Assembly (NCBI RefSeq): GCF_028688855.1
Contig: NZ_JAQTXI010000009.1
Location: 1-64,000, forward strand
Direction of reading: 5' to 3'
Origin: Neomegalonema sp.
GTDB taxonomy: Bacteria; Pseudomonadota; Alphaproteobacteria; Rhodobacterales; Rhodobacteraceae
DNA length: 64,000 nt
The notes below the pieces were generated by a model, which was not told the DNA's origin, did no database searches, and worked only from the letters and a program-made list of their open reading frames with translations. Shown piece by piece: positions 44,932-54,407 of the stretch (the first letter of the stretch is position 1; every line of letters starts with the position of its first letter). Position numbers and translations under genes: made by a program.

Positions 44932-45924
44932 ATGACGATCTCCTCGCCTCTGGAGGCCCCTGCGGCGACCGGCGTGAACCCGGCCCTGAAGTTCGGACTT
45001 CTGGGCCTCGGGCTGCTCGGACTGATCGCGGCGCCCTGGCTCGGAGCCTATCCGGTCTTCCTGATGAAGTTCCTGTGCTTCGCGCTCTTCGCCTGCGCCT
45101 TCAACCTGCTGCTCGGCTATACGGGGCTTCTGTCCTTCGGCCATGCGGCCTTCTTCGGCGGAGCGGCCTATTTCACCGGCCACGCCGCCAAGGAATGGGG
45201 CCTGACGCCCGAGCTCGCGATTCTGGTCGGCGCGGCGGGCGCGGCGGCGCTCGGGCTGATCATCGGCTTTCTGGCGATCCGGCGTCAGGGCATCTATTTC
45301 GCGATGATCACGCTGGCGCTCTCGCAGATGTTCTATTTCATCTGCCTGCGCTCGCCCTTCACCAAGGGCGAGGACGGCCTTCAGGGCGTGCCGCGCGGAA
45401 AACTCTTCGGCGTGATCGACCTCGCGCCTTCGCTGAACATGTATTATTTCGTGCTGGCGGTCTTCGTTCTGGGTCTGCTGATCATCTGGCGCTTCGTGAA
45501 TTCGCCCTTCGGGATGATCCTGCGCGCCATCCGCGAGAACGAGCCGCGCGCCGTGTCGCTCGGCTACGACGTGGCGCGCTACAAGCTGATCGCCTTCGTG
45601 ATGTCGGCGGCGCTGACGGGTCTGGCGGGGGGCGTCAAGGCTCTGGTCTTCCAGTTCGCGACCCTGACGGACGTGACCTGGCAGATGTCGGGCGAGGTGA
45701 TCCTCATGACCTTGCTCGGCGGCATCGGGACGCTGATCGGGCCGATCCTCGGGGCGGGGGTGGTGGTGACGCTCCAGAACTACTTCGCCACCTCGCAATT
45801 CCCGGTGACGATCCTCACGGGCGCGGTCTTCATGATCTGCGTGCTGCTCTTCCGGCGCGGGATCGTCGGCGAGTTCTACGCCTCGCGTCTGGGGGCGCGT
45901 CTGGGCTTCGATCTGCGGCGTTAG
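44932..45924 (+). CDS. livM: ABC transporter permease LivM-like
   Basis: This is the second membrane subunit of the importer. The 330-residue product has about nine hydrophobic helices with the LivM hallmarks NLLLGYTGLLSFGHAAFFGG and FLAIRRQGIYFAMITLALSQM, then the coupling region AIRENEPRAVSLGYDV and the C-terminal MTLLGGIGTLIGPILGA. It completes the transporter; a GMC oxidoreductase gene follows 21 bp later on the same strand. Confidence 0.93.
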   Translation: MTISSPLEAPAATGVNPALKFGLLGLGLLGLIAAPWLGAYPVFLMKFLCFALFACAFNLLLGYTGLLSFGHAAFFGGAAYFTGHAAKEWGLTPELAILVGAAGAAALGLIIGFLAIRRQGIYFAMITLALSQMFYFICLRSPFTKGEDGLQGVPRGKLFGVIDLAPSLNMYYFVLAVFVLGLLIIWRFVNSPFGMILRAIRENEPRAVSLGYDVARYKLIAFVMSAALTGLAGGVKALVFQFATLTDVTWQMSGEVILMTLLGGIGTLIGPILGAGVVVTLQNYFATSQFPVTILTGAVFMICVLLFRRGIVGEFYASRLGARLGFDLRR

Positions 45925-45945
45925 GCGAAAGGGGAGGGGGCGTCC

Positions 45946-47547
45946 ATGTCCGAGGCTTACGACTTCGTCATCGTCGGAGCGGGCAGCGCGGGCTGCCTTC
46001 TCGCCAACCGGCTTTCGGCGGACCCGGCGCATCGGGTGCTGCTGCTGGAGGCGGGCGGCAGCGACGCCTATCACTGGGTCTACATCCCGGTGGGCTATCT
46101 CTACTGCATCGGCAATCCGCGCACCGACTGGCTGTTCAGGACCGAATCCGAGCCCGGCCTGAACGGCCGCGCGCTGAGCTATCCGCGCGGGAAGGTGCTG
46201 GGCGGCTGCTCCTCGATCAACGGCATGATCTACATGCGCGGCCAGGCTCAGGATTACGACGGCTGGCGGCAGCTCGGCTGCGAGGGCTGGGCCTGGGAGG
46301 ACGTGCTCCCCTGGTTCCGCAGATCCGAAGACAACTGGCGCGGCGCCGACGAACTCCACGGAGCGGGCGGCGAATGGCGCGTGGAGAAATCCCGCGTGCG
46401 CTGGGCGGTGCTCGACGCCTTCCAGAAGGCCGCCGAGGAAGCGGGCATCCCCCGCAGCCCGGATTTCAATCGCGGCGACAACGAGGGCTCGGGCTATTTC
46501 GACGTGAACCAGCGTTCGGGAATCCGGGTGAACACGGCGCGGGCCTTCCTCAAGCCCGCGCGCAACCGGCCGAACCTCACGGTGCTGACGAAAGCTCAGG
46601 CCCGCCGCGTGATCGTCGAGGAGGGCCGCGCGGTCGGCGTCGAGGTCCAGCATGAGGGCGCGGTCAGAAGCTTCAGGGCCCGCAAGGAGGTGATCCTCAG
46701 CGCGGGGGCGGTGGGCTCGCCGCATCTGCTGGAGCTCTCGGGGATCGGGCGCGGCGAGATTCTGCAGGCGGCGGGGATTCCCGTGCTGCGCGACGTCGCG
46801 GGCGTCGGCGAGAACCTTCAGGATCATCTGCAGTTGCGCCTGGTCTACAAGGTCTCCGGCGTGCCGACGCTCAACGAGAAGGCCAGCTCCCTCTGGGGCA
46901 AGGCGGCCATCGGCCTCGAATACGCCCTGAAGCGCAGCGGCCCGATGTCCATGGCCCCGAGCCAATTGGGAATCTTCACCCGCTCCGACCCTGCGAAGGC
47001 GACGGCGGATCTCGAATATCACGTGCAGCCGGTGTCTCTGGACAAGTTCGGCGATCCGGTCCACGCCTTCCCGGCCATGACCGCCAGCGTCTGCAATCTG
47101 CGACCTGAAAGCCGGGGCTCGATCCACCTGAAAAGCCCCGATTTCCGCGAGGCTCCGGCGATCCGGCCCAATTACCTCGCCACCCCCGGCGACCGCGAGA
47201 CGGCGGTGCGTTCGATCCGTCTGACGCGGCGCATCGCGGCTCAGCCTTCCTTCGCGAAATTCCGCCCCGAGGAATACAGGCCCGGCTCCGCCTTCGAGAG
47301 CGACGCCGATCTGGAGCGCGCCGCGGGCGACATCGGCACGACGATCTTTCATCCGGTGGGCACGGCGCGCATGGGCTCGGATCCGGAGAGCGTGGTGGAT
47401 CCCCGGCTTCGCCTGCGGGGCGTCGAGGGGCTGCGGGTGATCGACGCCTCGGTGATGCCGCGCATTCCCTCGGGCAACACCAATTCGCCGACCGTCATGA
47501 TCGCCGAGAAGGGCGCCGACATGATCCTCCGGGACTGGCGGGGCTGA
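45946..47547 (+). CDS. GMC family FAD-dependent oxidoreductase (choline/alcohol dehydrogenase type)
   Basis: The 533-residue product is a glucose-methanol-choline oxidoreductase. It has the FAD-binding [14 protein letters not shown] at the N-terminus, GMC signature 1 ([18 protein letters not shown]), signature 2 ([17 protein letters not shown]) and a C-terminal [11 protein letters not shown] with the active-site His. The closing [19 protein letters not shown] also fits. It probably oxidises an alcohol to an aldehyde, passing electrons to the respiratory chain. Because it ends the transporter operon, its substrate is likely imported by LivKGFHM or derived from that cargo. GGGGAGGGGG precedes the ATG at 45946. 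Confidence 0.92.
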   Translation: MSEAYDFVIVGAGSAGCLLANRLSADPAHRVLLLEAGGSDAYHWVYIPVGYLYCIGNPRTDWLFRTESEPGLNGRALSYPRGKVLGGCSSINGMIYMRGQAQDYDGWRQLGCEGWAWEDVLPWFRRSEDNWRGADELHGAGGEWRVEKSRVRWAVLDAFQKAAEEAGIPRSPDFNRGDNEGSGYFDVNQRSGIRVNTARAFLKPARNRPNLTVLTKAQARRVIVEEGRAVGVEVQHEGAVRSFRARKEVILSAGAVGSPHLLELSGIGRGEILQAAGIPVLRDVAGVGENLQDHLQLRLVYKVSGVPTLNEKASSLWGKAAIGLEYALKRSGPMSMAPSQLGIFTRSDPAKATADLEYHVQPVSLDKFGDPVHAFPAMTASVCNLRPESRGSIHLKSPDFREAPAIRPNYLATPGDRETAVRSIRLTRRIAAQPSFAKFRPEEYRPGSAFESDADLERAAGDIGTTIFHPVGTARMGSDPESVVDPRLRLRGVEGLRVIDASVMPRIPSGNTNSPTVMIAEKGADMILRDWRG

Positions 47548-47553
47548 GGGGCT

Positions 47554-48195
47554 TCAGCGCCGTCCGCCTTCCAGGACCAGCCGCAGTCCGAATCCGACCA
47601 TCGCGGCCCCCAGGGCGCCGTCGAGCCCCCGCGAGACCGCAGGCTTGCGCAGAAGCCGCGCCAGAGGCCGCGTCGCCAGCGTGAGCGCCGCGAACCAGGC
47701 CAGCCCCATCGCTCCGTGAATCCCCGCGAGCAGGGCGCCGAAGGCTCCGGGCGAGATCCCCGGCGGCAGGAACTGCGGCAGGAAGCTGACGTAGAACATG
47801 CCGACCTTCGGATTGAGCAGATTGGTCGTCAGCCCGCGCAGGAGCCATTCCCGGCCTCCGCGCGGCTGCTGGGCCTCTTTGGGGGCGGCCTGCGCGGCCC
47901 CGCCGAGGAGCGCGCTCCGGAGCAGCTTCAGCCCGAGATAGAAGAGATAGCCCGCCCCCGCGATCTGGAGCGCCCGGAAGGCGGCTTCGGAGACCGCGAG
48001 CAGGGCGCTCAGCCCGAGCGCCGCCGCGATTCCCCAGAACAGCACGCCGAGCGAAATCCCGAGGCCCGCCATCATGGCCGGACGCGGCCCCTCGACGGCG
48101 GCGGTCCGCAGCACGAGGGCCGTGTCGAGCCCCGGCGTGATGGTCATCAGGAAGGCGGCGGCGGAGAAGGCGAGAAGCGCGGTCATGGGCTCCAT
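47554..48195 (-). CDS. LysE/RhtB family amino-acid exporter
   Basis: The 213-residue product has six predicted membrane helices and LysE features: [18 protein letters not shown] near the N-terminus, [37 protein letters not shown], and [19 protein letters not shown]. Such proteins export amino acids or related small metabolites. The ATG at 48195 (MEPM) or the one at 48186 (MTALL) could be used; GGAG lies close to the second. It converges on the GMC oxidoreductase gene with a 6-bp gap and diverges from an SDR gene across 144 bp. Confidence 0.9.
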   Translation of the reverse strand: MEPMTALLAFSAAAFLMTITPGLDTALVLRTAAVEGPRPAMMAGLGISLGVLFWGIAAALGLSALLAVSEAAFRALQIAGAGYLFYLGLKLLRSALLGGAAQAAPKEAQQPRGGREWLLRGLTTNLLNPKVGMFYVSFLPQFLPPGISPGAFGALLAGIHGAMGLAWFAALTLATRPLARLLRKPAVSRGLDGALGAAMVGFGLRLVLEGGRR

Positions 48196-48339
48196 GGCGC
48201 GAGACCTTTCGGACGGGAGGAGAATCAAGCCGCAGAGATTATCCGGTTTCGGGCTTCGAGGCTGCGGCGATCGGCGGAGAGGGCGCGTCAAGGGCTTGGG
48301 ATTATCCTGCGGGGGCTGATCGGGCGCAGGGAGAGACGC

Positions 48340-49647
48340 ATGGCGCGGGCGGTGGTTCTCGGAGCTTACGGGTTGATCGGCGCGGCCTGTCTGCGGGCGC
48401 TGCGCGAGGCGGGGTTCTCCGTGACGGGGGTGGTGCGTTCGGAGGCCTCGGCGCGGCGCGCGGATCCGCTCGGTTCGCGCGCCGGAAGCTGGATCTTTCT
48501 GGACGTCGCGAAGACCCCGGCCGCGCGCTGGCGGGAGATCTTCACGGAGGCGGATGTGGTGGTGAACGCCGCCGGAGCCCTTCAGGACGGCGCCCGCGAC
48601 GACCTCACGGCGATTCACGAGACGGCGGCGGGCGAGATCCTCAAGGCTCTGGAGGGGACGCGCACGCGCTTCATCCAGATCTCGGCGGCGGGCGTCTCGG
48701 ATTCCGCCCCGACGGAGTTCTTCCGCTCCAAGGCGCGCGGCGACCGGCTGGTGACCGGCTCCGGCGTGGACTGGATCCTGTTGCGTCCGACCCTGGTGAT
48801 CGGGGCTCAGGCTTACGGGGGGACGGCGCTCCTGCGGGCGGCGGCGGCTTTTCCTCTGGGTCATCCGCGGGTTCTGCCCGAGGCGCGGATCCAGACCGTC
48901 TGGGTGGAGGATCTGGCTCAGGCCGTGGTCCAGGCGGCGCGCGGCGAGATCCCCGCCTGGACCATCGCCGAACTCACCGAGCCCGAAGCCCGCAGCTTCG
49001 CGGAGACCACGCGGATCCTCCGGCGCTGGCTGGGCCTGCCGGACTGGCGGCGCGAGCTGCCTATCCCTCGGCCTCTCCTGCGGCTGGCGAGTCGGGGCGC
49101 GGATGTCCTGGGCTGGCTGGGCTGGCGTTCGCCCTTGCGGCGCAACGCGCTGCTCAGCCTGGAGGGGGGCGTCACGGGTTCGCCGAAGGCCTGGGCGCAG
49201 GCGGGCGGCGCGCCCTGCCGCTCTCTGGAGGCGACTCTGGCGCGCATGCCCGCCCCGCTTCAGGAGGTCTGGTTCGCGCGGCTCTACGGGCTGTTTCCGG
49301 TGATCGTCGGCGTTCTGGCGGGGTTCTGGATTCTCTCCGGGGCGATGGGGCTGGCGAGCTTCGGCGCCGCCCGCGAGGTGCTGACCTCACGGGGGATGGG
49401 GGCCTTCTGGGCGGGTCTGGCGGTGGGGGCGGGCTCCCTCGTCGATCTGGCGCTTGGTCTGGCGATTCTGCGGCGCTCCTGGGCGCGGGCGGCCTGTTTC
49501 GGGATGATCGCGGTTTCGCTGGCCTATCTGCTCGGCGCGACGCTGTTCGCGCCGGGTCTCTGGGCGGATCCTCTGGGGCCGCTGGTGAAAGTCTTTCCTT
49601 CGATGATTCTGGCCCTGGTCGCGGCGGCGCTGCTGGAGGAGCGATGA
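48340..49647 (+). CDS. SDR/NAD(P)-binding protein with DoxX-like membrane C-terminus
   Basis: The 435-residue product has an N-terminal NAD(P)-binding Rossmann domain (VLGAYGLIGAACLRAL, VVVNAAGALQDG, RPTLVIGAQAYGG), related to complex I NDUFA9-type atypical SDRs. From about residue 290 come four hydrophobic helices of a DoxX-like domain (LFPVIVGVLAGFWILSG, FWAGLAVGAGSLVDLALGLAIL, AACFGMIAVSLAYLLGA). This fusion commonly sits before DUF2269 genes. AGGGAGA precedes the ATG at 48340. It overlaps the next gene by 4 bp (ATGA). The reaction is unknown. Confidence 0.82.
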   Translation: MARAVVLGAYGLIGAACLRALREAGFSVTGVVRSEASARRADPLGSRAGSWIFLDVAKTPAARWREIFTEADVVVNAAGALQDGARDDLTAIHETAAGEILKALEGTRTRFIQISAAGVSDSAPTEFFRSKARGDRLVTGSGVDWILLRPTLVIGAQAYGGTALLRAAAAFPLGHPRVLPEARIQTVWVEDLAQAVVQAARGEIPAWTIAELTEPEARSFAETTRILRRWLGLPDWRRELPIPRPLLRLASRGADVLGWLGWRSPLRRNALLSLEGGVTGSPKAWAQAGGAPCRSLEATLARMPAPLQEVWFARLYGLFPVIVGVLAGFWILSGAMGLASFGAAREVLTSRGMGAFWAGLAVGAGSLVDLALGLAILRRSWARAACFGMIAVSLAYLLGATLFAPGLWADPLGPLVKVFPSMILALVAAALLEER

Positions 49648-50111
49648 CCTACGAGATCCTGCTCTTCGCCCATGTGATCGGGGCTTGCGTGCTGCTCGGG
49701 ACGGGGGCGGGGATCGCCTTCTTCATGGTGATCTCCAACCTGAGCCGGGATCCGGCGCTGATCGCCCATGTGGCGGGGATCGTGGTGCTGGCGGATACGG
49801 TCTTCACCGCGACGGCGGCGGTTCTTCAGCCGGTCACGGGGTGGCTTCTGGCGCGGGAGGTGGGCTGGCCGCTGACCGAGGGCTGGATTCTGGCGTCTCT
49901 GGGGCTTTACGTCTTCGTGGGGATGTTCTGGCTGCCGGTGGTCTGGATCCAGATCCGCCTGAGGCGTCTGGCGGAGGAGGCCCGCGATTCCGGGACGGAG
50001 CTTCCGGAGGAGTATCGACGGCTTTACCGGGTGTGGTTCGCCTTCGGCTTTCCGGCTTTCGGAGCGGTGACGGCCATCGTCTGGCTGATGCTGACGAAAC
50101 CCTCCTTCTGA
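49644..50111 (+). CDS. DUF2269 family membrane protein
   Basis: The 155-residue product is a small integral membrane protein with four hydrophobic helices: EILLFAHVIGACVLLGTG with a conserved His, LADTVFTATAAVLQPVTGWLL, a Trp-rich third helix, and a final FPAFGAVTAIVWLML. This matches DUF2269. It is translationally coupled to the SDR/DoxX-like gene (ATGA at 49644-49647), a pairing seen in many proteobacteria. Function unknown. It is the last chromosomal gene before tRNA-Ser. Confidence 0.82.
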   Translation: MTYEILLFAHVIGACVLLGTGAGIAFFMVISNLSRDPALIAHVAGIVVLADTVFTATAAVLQPVTGWLLAREVGWPLTEGWILASLGLYVFVGMFWLPVVWIQIRLRRLAEEARDSGTELPEEYRRLYRVWFAFGFPAFGAVTAIVWLMLTKPSF

Positions 50112-50202
50112 GGGAGAAAAAGAGGAGAAAGGAGCCTTGCGCTTCCGTGCGACGCGGCATATGGTGCGCGCGCTTCGCCTCCGGTCCTCTGGGGGCGCGC
50201 AC

Positions 50203-50293
50203 GGAGAGATGGCCGAGTGGTCGAAGGCGCACGCCTGGAAAGTGTGTATACGTCAAAAGCGTATCAAGGGTTCGAATCCCTTTCTCTCCGCCA
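50203..50293 (+). tRNA. tRNA-Ser (anticodon GGA)
   Basis: A class II tRNA. Acceptor stem GGAGAGA (50203-50209) pairs with TCTCTCC (50283-50289), followed by discriminator G and encoded CCA (50291-50293). The anticodon loop CTGGAAA (50235-50241) holds GGA at 50237-50239, flanked by CACGC/GTGTG. The long variable arm has stem ATACG/CGTAT, and the T arm has loop TTCGAAT. It reads UCC/UCU serine codons. Its 3' end is the integration site of the adjacent island; the copy here is intact. Confidence 0.95.
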
Positions 50294-50295
50294 CC
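50280..50295. repeat. attL direct repeat (tRNA-Ser 3' end)
   Basis: The 16-bp sequence CTTTCTCTCCGCCACC covers the end of the T stem, the acceptor stem and CCA of tRNA-Ser plus two bases. It is repeated exactly at 62256-62271. Confidence 0.85.
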
Positions 50296-50346
50296 CATCC
50301 CAATAAATCATTGTTTTTATTGGGAATTATGAAATCAGAAAAAATC

Positions 50347-50367
50347 GTTCCCACATCTGTTCCCACA
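50347..50367. repeat. Tandem GTTCCCACA pair at island left end (possible integrase arm sites)
   Basis: GTTCCCACA occurs at 50347-50355 and 50359-50367, a 12-bp pitch. The same doublet with the same pitch and orientation occurs next to the integrase start at 62105-62125. Paired repeats just inside both ends are expected of arm-type integrase binding sites. Confidence 0.55.
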
Positions 50368-50546
50368 TTCGACGGGGGATTGCTGGACCGTTTTCCTCGC
50401 TCCTCCCCTAGATTCGCATCCCCTCCGCAAAGCCGATAACGGATCCTCCGCGCCTTCTCAGGCCCTGCGCCCCAAAGACTAGAGACGACGCCTCCGAAAT
50501 ATGGGAGAGGGGAGGCGGAGCGTTTTGCGTGCGGGGGAGTCTGCAA

Positions 50547-53500
50547 GTGTCCGTTGACGACGAGAATGCGCGGGCGGCGAAGTTCATAGAGCGCTGGGCG
50601 GCTTCAAGCGCCAGCGAACGGGCGAATTATCAGAGCTTCCTGATCGAACTCGCCGAGCTTCTGGGCGCGCCGCGTCATGATCCCGCCAACGGCCTTAAAG
50701 ATGATTATGTTTTTGAAAGGCGCGTGACCTTCCATCACGCGGGCGGCGCGACCTCTCCGGGCTTCATAGACCTCTACAAGCGCGGTTGCTTCGTTCTGGA
50801 GGCCAAGCAAAGCGCCAAGCCCGAGAAACCCGCCGATCTCCCTCAACTGCCCTTGCTCGCTCCGAAGTCAGGCCCCAAATCCGGCAAAGTGGCGCGCACC
50901 TCCTCAAGCTTCGACGCGGCCATGTGGAAGGCCCGTGCCCAGGCCGAGAAATATGCGAAGGCCTTGCCTAAGGATCACGGTTGGCCGCCCTTCATCATCG
51001 CGGTCGATATCGGGCATATCATCGACGTTTATGCGGATTTCTCTCTGATCGGGAAGAACTACGCGCCTTTCCCCGATCCTCAAAGCTACCGCATCAAGCT
51101 GGAGGATCTGCTCAAGCCCGAGATCCGCGCCCGCCTTCTGGCGATCTGGACGGATCCCCTCTCTCTGGACCGCAGCCGCGAAGCCGCCCGCGTCACGCGG
51201 GAGATCGCCACGCATCTCTCCCTTCTCGCCGTGAGTCTGGAGAAGGACGGTCATCCTTCCGAGGTCGTGGCGCGCTTCCTGATGCGTTGCCTCTTCACGA
51301 TGTTCGCCGAAGACGTGAAGCTTTTGCCGAAGGACAGCTTCAAGGAGCTGCTGCGCGCCGCGCGCGGAGCGCCTGAGAGCTTCCCGCCTCTCGTCACGGA
51401 GCTTTGGCAGAAGATGGACGGAGGCGGCTTCTCGACCAGCCTTCGCAAGCAGGTCAGCCGCTTCAACGGCTTTCTCTTCAAGGAGACTCAAGCCCTTCCC
51501 CTGCGCCCCGAGCAGCTCGGCTTGCTGATCGGAGCGGCGGAGGCCGATTGGAGCCAGGTCGAGCCTGCGATTTTCGGAACCCTTCTGGAGCGCGCCCTCG
51601 CCGCGAAGGAGCGCCACAAGCTCGGCGCCCATTACACGCCCCGGCCCTATGTCGAGCGGCTTGTCCGGCCCGTCCTCATCGATCCCTTGCGCGAAGACTG
51701 GATGACCGCCAAGGGCGCCGCCCTCGCTCTGGCGGAGAAGGACGAGATCGAGGAGGCCCGCAAGGTCGTTCAGGATTTCCACAAGCGCCTTTGCGCCCTG
51801 AAGGTGCTGGATCCCGCCTGCGGCTCCGGCAACTTCCTGTATGTGGCGCTGGAGGAGATGAAGCGCCTCGAAGGCGAAGTGAACGAATTGCGGGCGCAGT
51901 TGCGGGATGCGGATTTCGGCCTCTCCGGCGAGACGGTCAGCCCCGAGCAATTCCTTGGTCTGGAGGTCAATCCCTGGGCGGCGGCGGTCGCGGAGCTTGT
52001 GCTCTGGATCGGCTCGCTTCAGCAGCATTTCCGGCTTTTCAAGGACGCCAAGCCTTCGGAGCCGATCCTCCGGGATTTCCGCAACATCGAAAACCGCGAC
52101 GCGGTTCTGGCCTGGACTGGAAAACCCGCCCCGCGCCTTGACGACAAGGGCCAGCCCGTCACCCGTTGGGACGGCGTGAGCATGATCCTCAACCCGAGCA
52201 CGGGCGCCGTGATTCCCGATCCCGCCGCGCGGGTTCCGGTGCTGGATTACAAGGCCCCGCGCGCCGCCTCATGGCCGAAAGCGGATGTGGTGATCGGCAA
52301 TCCGCCTTTTCTGGGCAAGGGCGAGCCGATGCGAAGCGCCCTTGGCGATGGTTACGTCGAGGCCCTGCGCAAGGCTTGGCCGGACATGCCGGAATCCGCC
52401 GATTTCGTCATGTTCTGGTGGAACAAGGCGGCGCAGCTCGCTCAGGCGGGCTTGATCCGGCGTTTCGGCTTCGTCGCCACCAACAGCCTGCGCCAGACCT
52501 TCAACCGCCGCGTTCTGGAGGTTTTCCTGAACGATAAAAAGAAGCCGCTTTCGCTGATCTATGCGATTCCGGATCATCCTTGGGTGGATGCGACGGACGG
52601 CGCCGCCGTGCGCATCTCCATGACCGCCGCCGAGCGGGGCAGCAAGGACGGGCTTTTGCTAACTGTCATGTCTGAAGGCGAGGCGGAGGTCGAAGACAGC
52701 GGAATCGCCGTAACGCTATCCGAGCAGCGCGGCAAGATCTTCGCCAATCTTCAGATCGGAGCGGATGTGTCCGGGGCTCAGGATTTGCAGGCGAATAAAG
52801 GACTTTCCTCAAACGGCGTGATGCTGGCGGGCGAGGGTTTCATCGTCTCAAGACAACATGCGCAGAAACTTGGTTTAGGTCGGGTTGAAGGTCTGAAGAG
52901 CCATATCCGCCCTTACATGAACGGTCGCGATTTCATGTCCATCTCAAGGGACGCTTTCGTCATTGATTTATTCGGCTTGTCTGAGAGTGAGGCCGTCAGC
53001 CAATTCCCGGACGTTTACCAGCATGTTTTAGATAAAATCAAACCGTCACGGATGGAGAGTGCTCGCAAAAGCCATCGTGATCGGTGGTGGGTTTTCGCAG
53101 AGCCGCGCAGCGTCATCAGGCCAGCCCTGAAGACGATCCCCCGCTATATCGCCACGCCGGAAACCTCAAAGCATCGGGTTTTTCAGTTCCTTCCACAATC
53201 GACTTTGCCTGATCATATGCTGATCGCCATCGCGCTCGATAGCGCGGAGCATCTGGCGATCCTCTCCAGCCGCATTCATGTCCTTTGGGCGCTGGCGACG
53301 GGCGGAACGCTCGAAGATCGGCCAAGATATAACAAATCCCAATGTTTTGATCCCTTCCCCTTCCCGGCGCTCGCCGAAGCCGACCGGGCGCGCCTCGCCG
53401 AGCTTGGCGAGCAACTGGACGCTCATCGGAAGAGCAGACAAAAACTCCATCCCAAACTGACGCTCACCGAGATGTATAATGTGCTCGCCGCCCTGCGCGC

Positions 53501-54008
53501 CAGAGAGCTGATCGAGGGCAAGGCGAAAACCATTTACGATCAGGGTCTGATCGGGATCCTGCGCCAGCTTCACGACGACATCGACGCCGCGACCGCCGCC
53601 GCCTATGGCTGGCCTGCGGATTTGACGGAGCCGGAGATCCTCAAGCGCCTTGTGGCTTTGAACCACGCCCGCGCCGATGAAGAGGCGCGCGGCCAGGTGC
53701 TTTGGCTGAGGCCGGAATATCAGAATCCCTCGGGCGGAGACGCCGCCCGCAAGACCGGAGAAATGGATCTTGTGAGGCCTCAGACGGGCGGAGCGGCGAA
53801 AAAGACGCCTTGGCCTGCGGAGATGCTGGAGCAGATGAAGGCGGTTCGAGCCGTCTTGCAGGCCGCCCCCGAACCGCTCAAGGCGGAGACCGTCGCGGCG
53901 CATTTCCAGCGCGTCAAAGCGGAGAAGGTGCAAGAGACGCTCAAGGCGCTCGTAGGCTTCGCTCAGGCTCATGCGCTGGATGATGGACGCTTCGCCGTCG
54001 CCTCCTGA
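50547..54008 (+). CDS. MmeI-family (type IIL/IIG) restriction-modification enzyme, single chain
   Basis: One polypeptide that both cuts and methylates DNA. The 1153-residue product begins with a PD-(D/E)XK nuclease: Asp75 in SPGFIDLY and Glu85-x-Lys87 in VLEAKQ, i.e. D-X9-E-X-K exactly as in MmeI. A helical spacer follows. The N6-adenine methylase has motif I DPACGSGNFL (from residue 422) and motif IV GNPPF (Asn585). The target-recognition region (about 700-930) is AT-richer than the flanks. The C-terminus is helical with a winged-helix-like end. I place the start at the GTG at 50547, because GGGGGAG lies 7 bases upstream; a GTG at 50529 is also in frame. It is first inside the island after attL. 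Target sequence unknown. Confidence 0.85.
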   Translation: MSVDDENARAAKFIERWAASSASERANYQSFLIELAELLGAPRHDPANGLKDDYVFERRVTFHHAGGATSPGFIDLYKRGCFVLEAKQSAKPEKPADLPQLPLLAPKSGPKSGKVARTSSSFDAAMWKARAQAEKYAKALPKDHGWPPFIIAVDIGHIIDVYADFSLIGKNYAPFPDPQSYRIKLEDLLKPEIRARLLAIWTDPLSLDRSREAARVTREIATHLSLLAVSLEKDGHPSEVVARFLMRCLFTMFAEDVKLLPKDSFKELLRAARGAPESFPPLVTELWQKMDGGGFSTSLRKQVSRFNGFLFKETQALPLRPEQLGLLIGAAEADWSQVEPAIFGTLLERALAAKERHKLGAHYTPRPYVERLVRPVLIDPLREDWMTAKGAALALAEKDEIEEARKVVQDFHKRLCALKVLDPACGSGNFLYVALEEMKRLEGEVNELRAQLRDADFGLSGETVSPEQFLGLEVNPWAAAVAELVLWIGSLQQHFRLFKDAKPSEPILRDFRNIENRDAVLAWTGKPAPRLDDKGQPVTRWDGVSMILNPSTGAVIPDPAARVPVLDYKAPRAASWPKADVVIGNPPFLGKGEPMRSALGDGYVEALRKAWPDMPESADFVMFWWNKAAQLAQAGLIRRFGFVATNSLRQTFNRRVLEVFLNDKKKPLSLIYAIPDHPWVDATDGAAVRISMTAAERGSKDGLLLTVMSEGEAEVEDSGIAVTLSEQRGKIFANLQIGADVSGAQDLQANKGLSSNGVMLAGEGFIVSRQHAQKLGLGRVEGLKSHIRPYMNGRDFMSISRDAFVIDLFGLSESEAVSQFPDVYQHVLDKIKPSRMESARKSHRDRWWVFAEPRSVIRPALKTIPRYIATPETSKHRVFQFLPQSTLPDHMLIAIALDSAEHLAILSSRIHVLWALATGGTLEDRPRYNKSQCFDPFPFPALAEADRARLAELGEQLDAHRKSRQKLHPKLTLTEMYNVLAALRARELIEGKAKTIYDQGLIGILRQLHDDIDAATAAAYGWPADLTEPEILKRLVALNHARADEEARGQVLWLRPEYQNPSGGDAARKTGEMDLVRPQTGGAAKKTPWPAEMLEQMKAVRAVLQAAPEPLKAETVAAHFQRVKAEKVQETLKALVGFAQAHALDDGRFAVAS

Positions 54009-54053
54009 TTCTGGCGGCTTGCCCTGAGCTCCGCCAATGGCGTAGAATGAGGC

Positions 54054-54407
54054 ATGGCCGGAGCCGCGCTTCATACCGTCGTCGAGACGGGGGAATTCAT
54101 CCGCGCCGCCAAGGCGGCGGGCGTTTCCGAGGAGGAGCGCGCGCGAATCGTCGGGCTTTTCGCGGCGGATCCAGCCTTGGGCGTTGCGCTTGGCGGAGGC
54201 CTGTTCAAGGCGCGGATCCCTCGACCGGACGGCGGGAAAAGCGGCGGATATCGCACGATCCATTTCTTCCGTTCCCTGGATCTTCCGGTTTTCCTCATCA
54301 CGATTTACGCCAAGAACGCGAAAGCGTCTCTGACCAAAGCCGAGCAGAACGCCTTAAGCGCCGCCGCTTCGCGGATCGGCCTGACCTATGGAGGCTCCGA
54401 TGGGTGA
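54054..54407 (+). CDS. RelE/HigB-like type II toxin
   Basis: The 117-residue product resembles RelE/ParE-superfamily toxins of the HigB-like branch: a short N-terminal helical part (TGEFIRAAKAAGVSEEERARIVGLFA), then KARIPRPDGGKSGGYRTIHFF and LPVFLITIYAKNAKASLT, typical of the YhhA/HigB-like core with basic residues in the active strand. It would act as an mRNA interferase on ribosomes; that is family inference. The antitoxin gene overlaps its 3' end by 8 bp. Toxin-first order is typical of HigBA. It lies 45 bp after the restriction enzyme gene on the same strand. Confidence 0.85.
   Translation: MAGAALHTVVETGEFIRAAKAAGVSEEERARIVGLFAADPALGVALGGGLFKARIPRPDGGKSGGYRTIHFFRSLDLPVFLITIYAKNAKASLTKAEQNALSAAASRIGLTYGGSDG

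Noticed and set aside
50347..50367. CRISPR-like repeat at the island left end
   Set aside because: Only two 9-bp copies 3 bp apart, mirrored at the right end by the integrase. No spacer array or cas genes anywhere in the window.
50547..54008. Type I HsdM or BREX PglX identity for the large methyltransferase
   Set aside because: No HsdS/HsdR or BREX genes are adjacent, and the N-terminal D-X9-E-X-K nuclease plus domain order fits the MmeI family.
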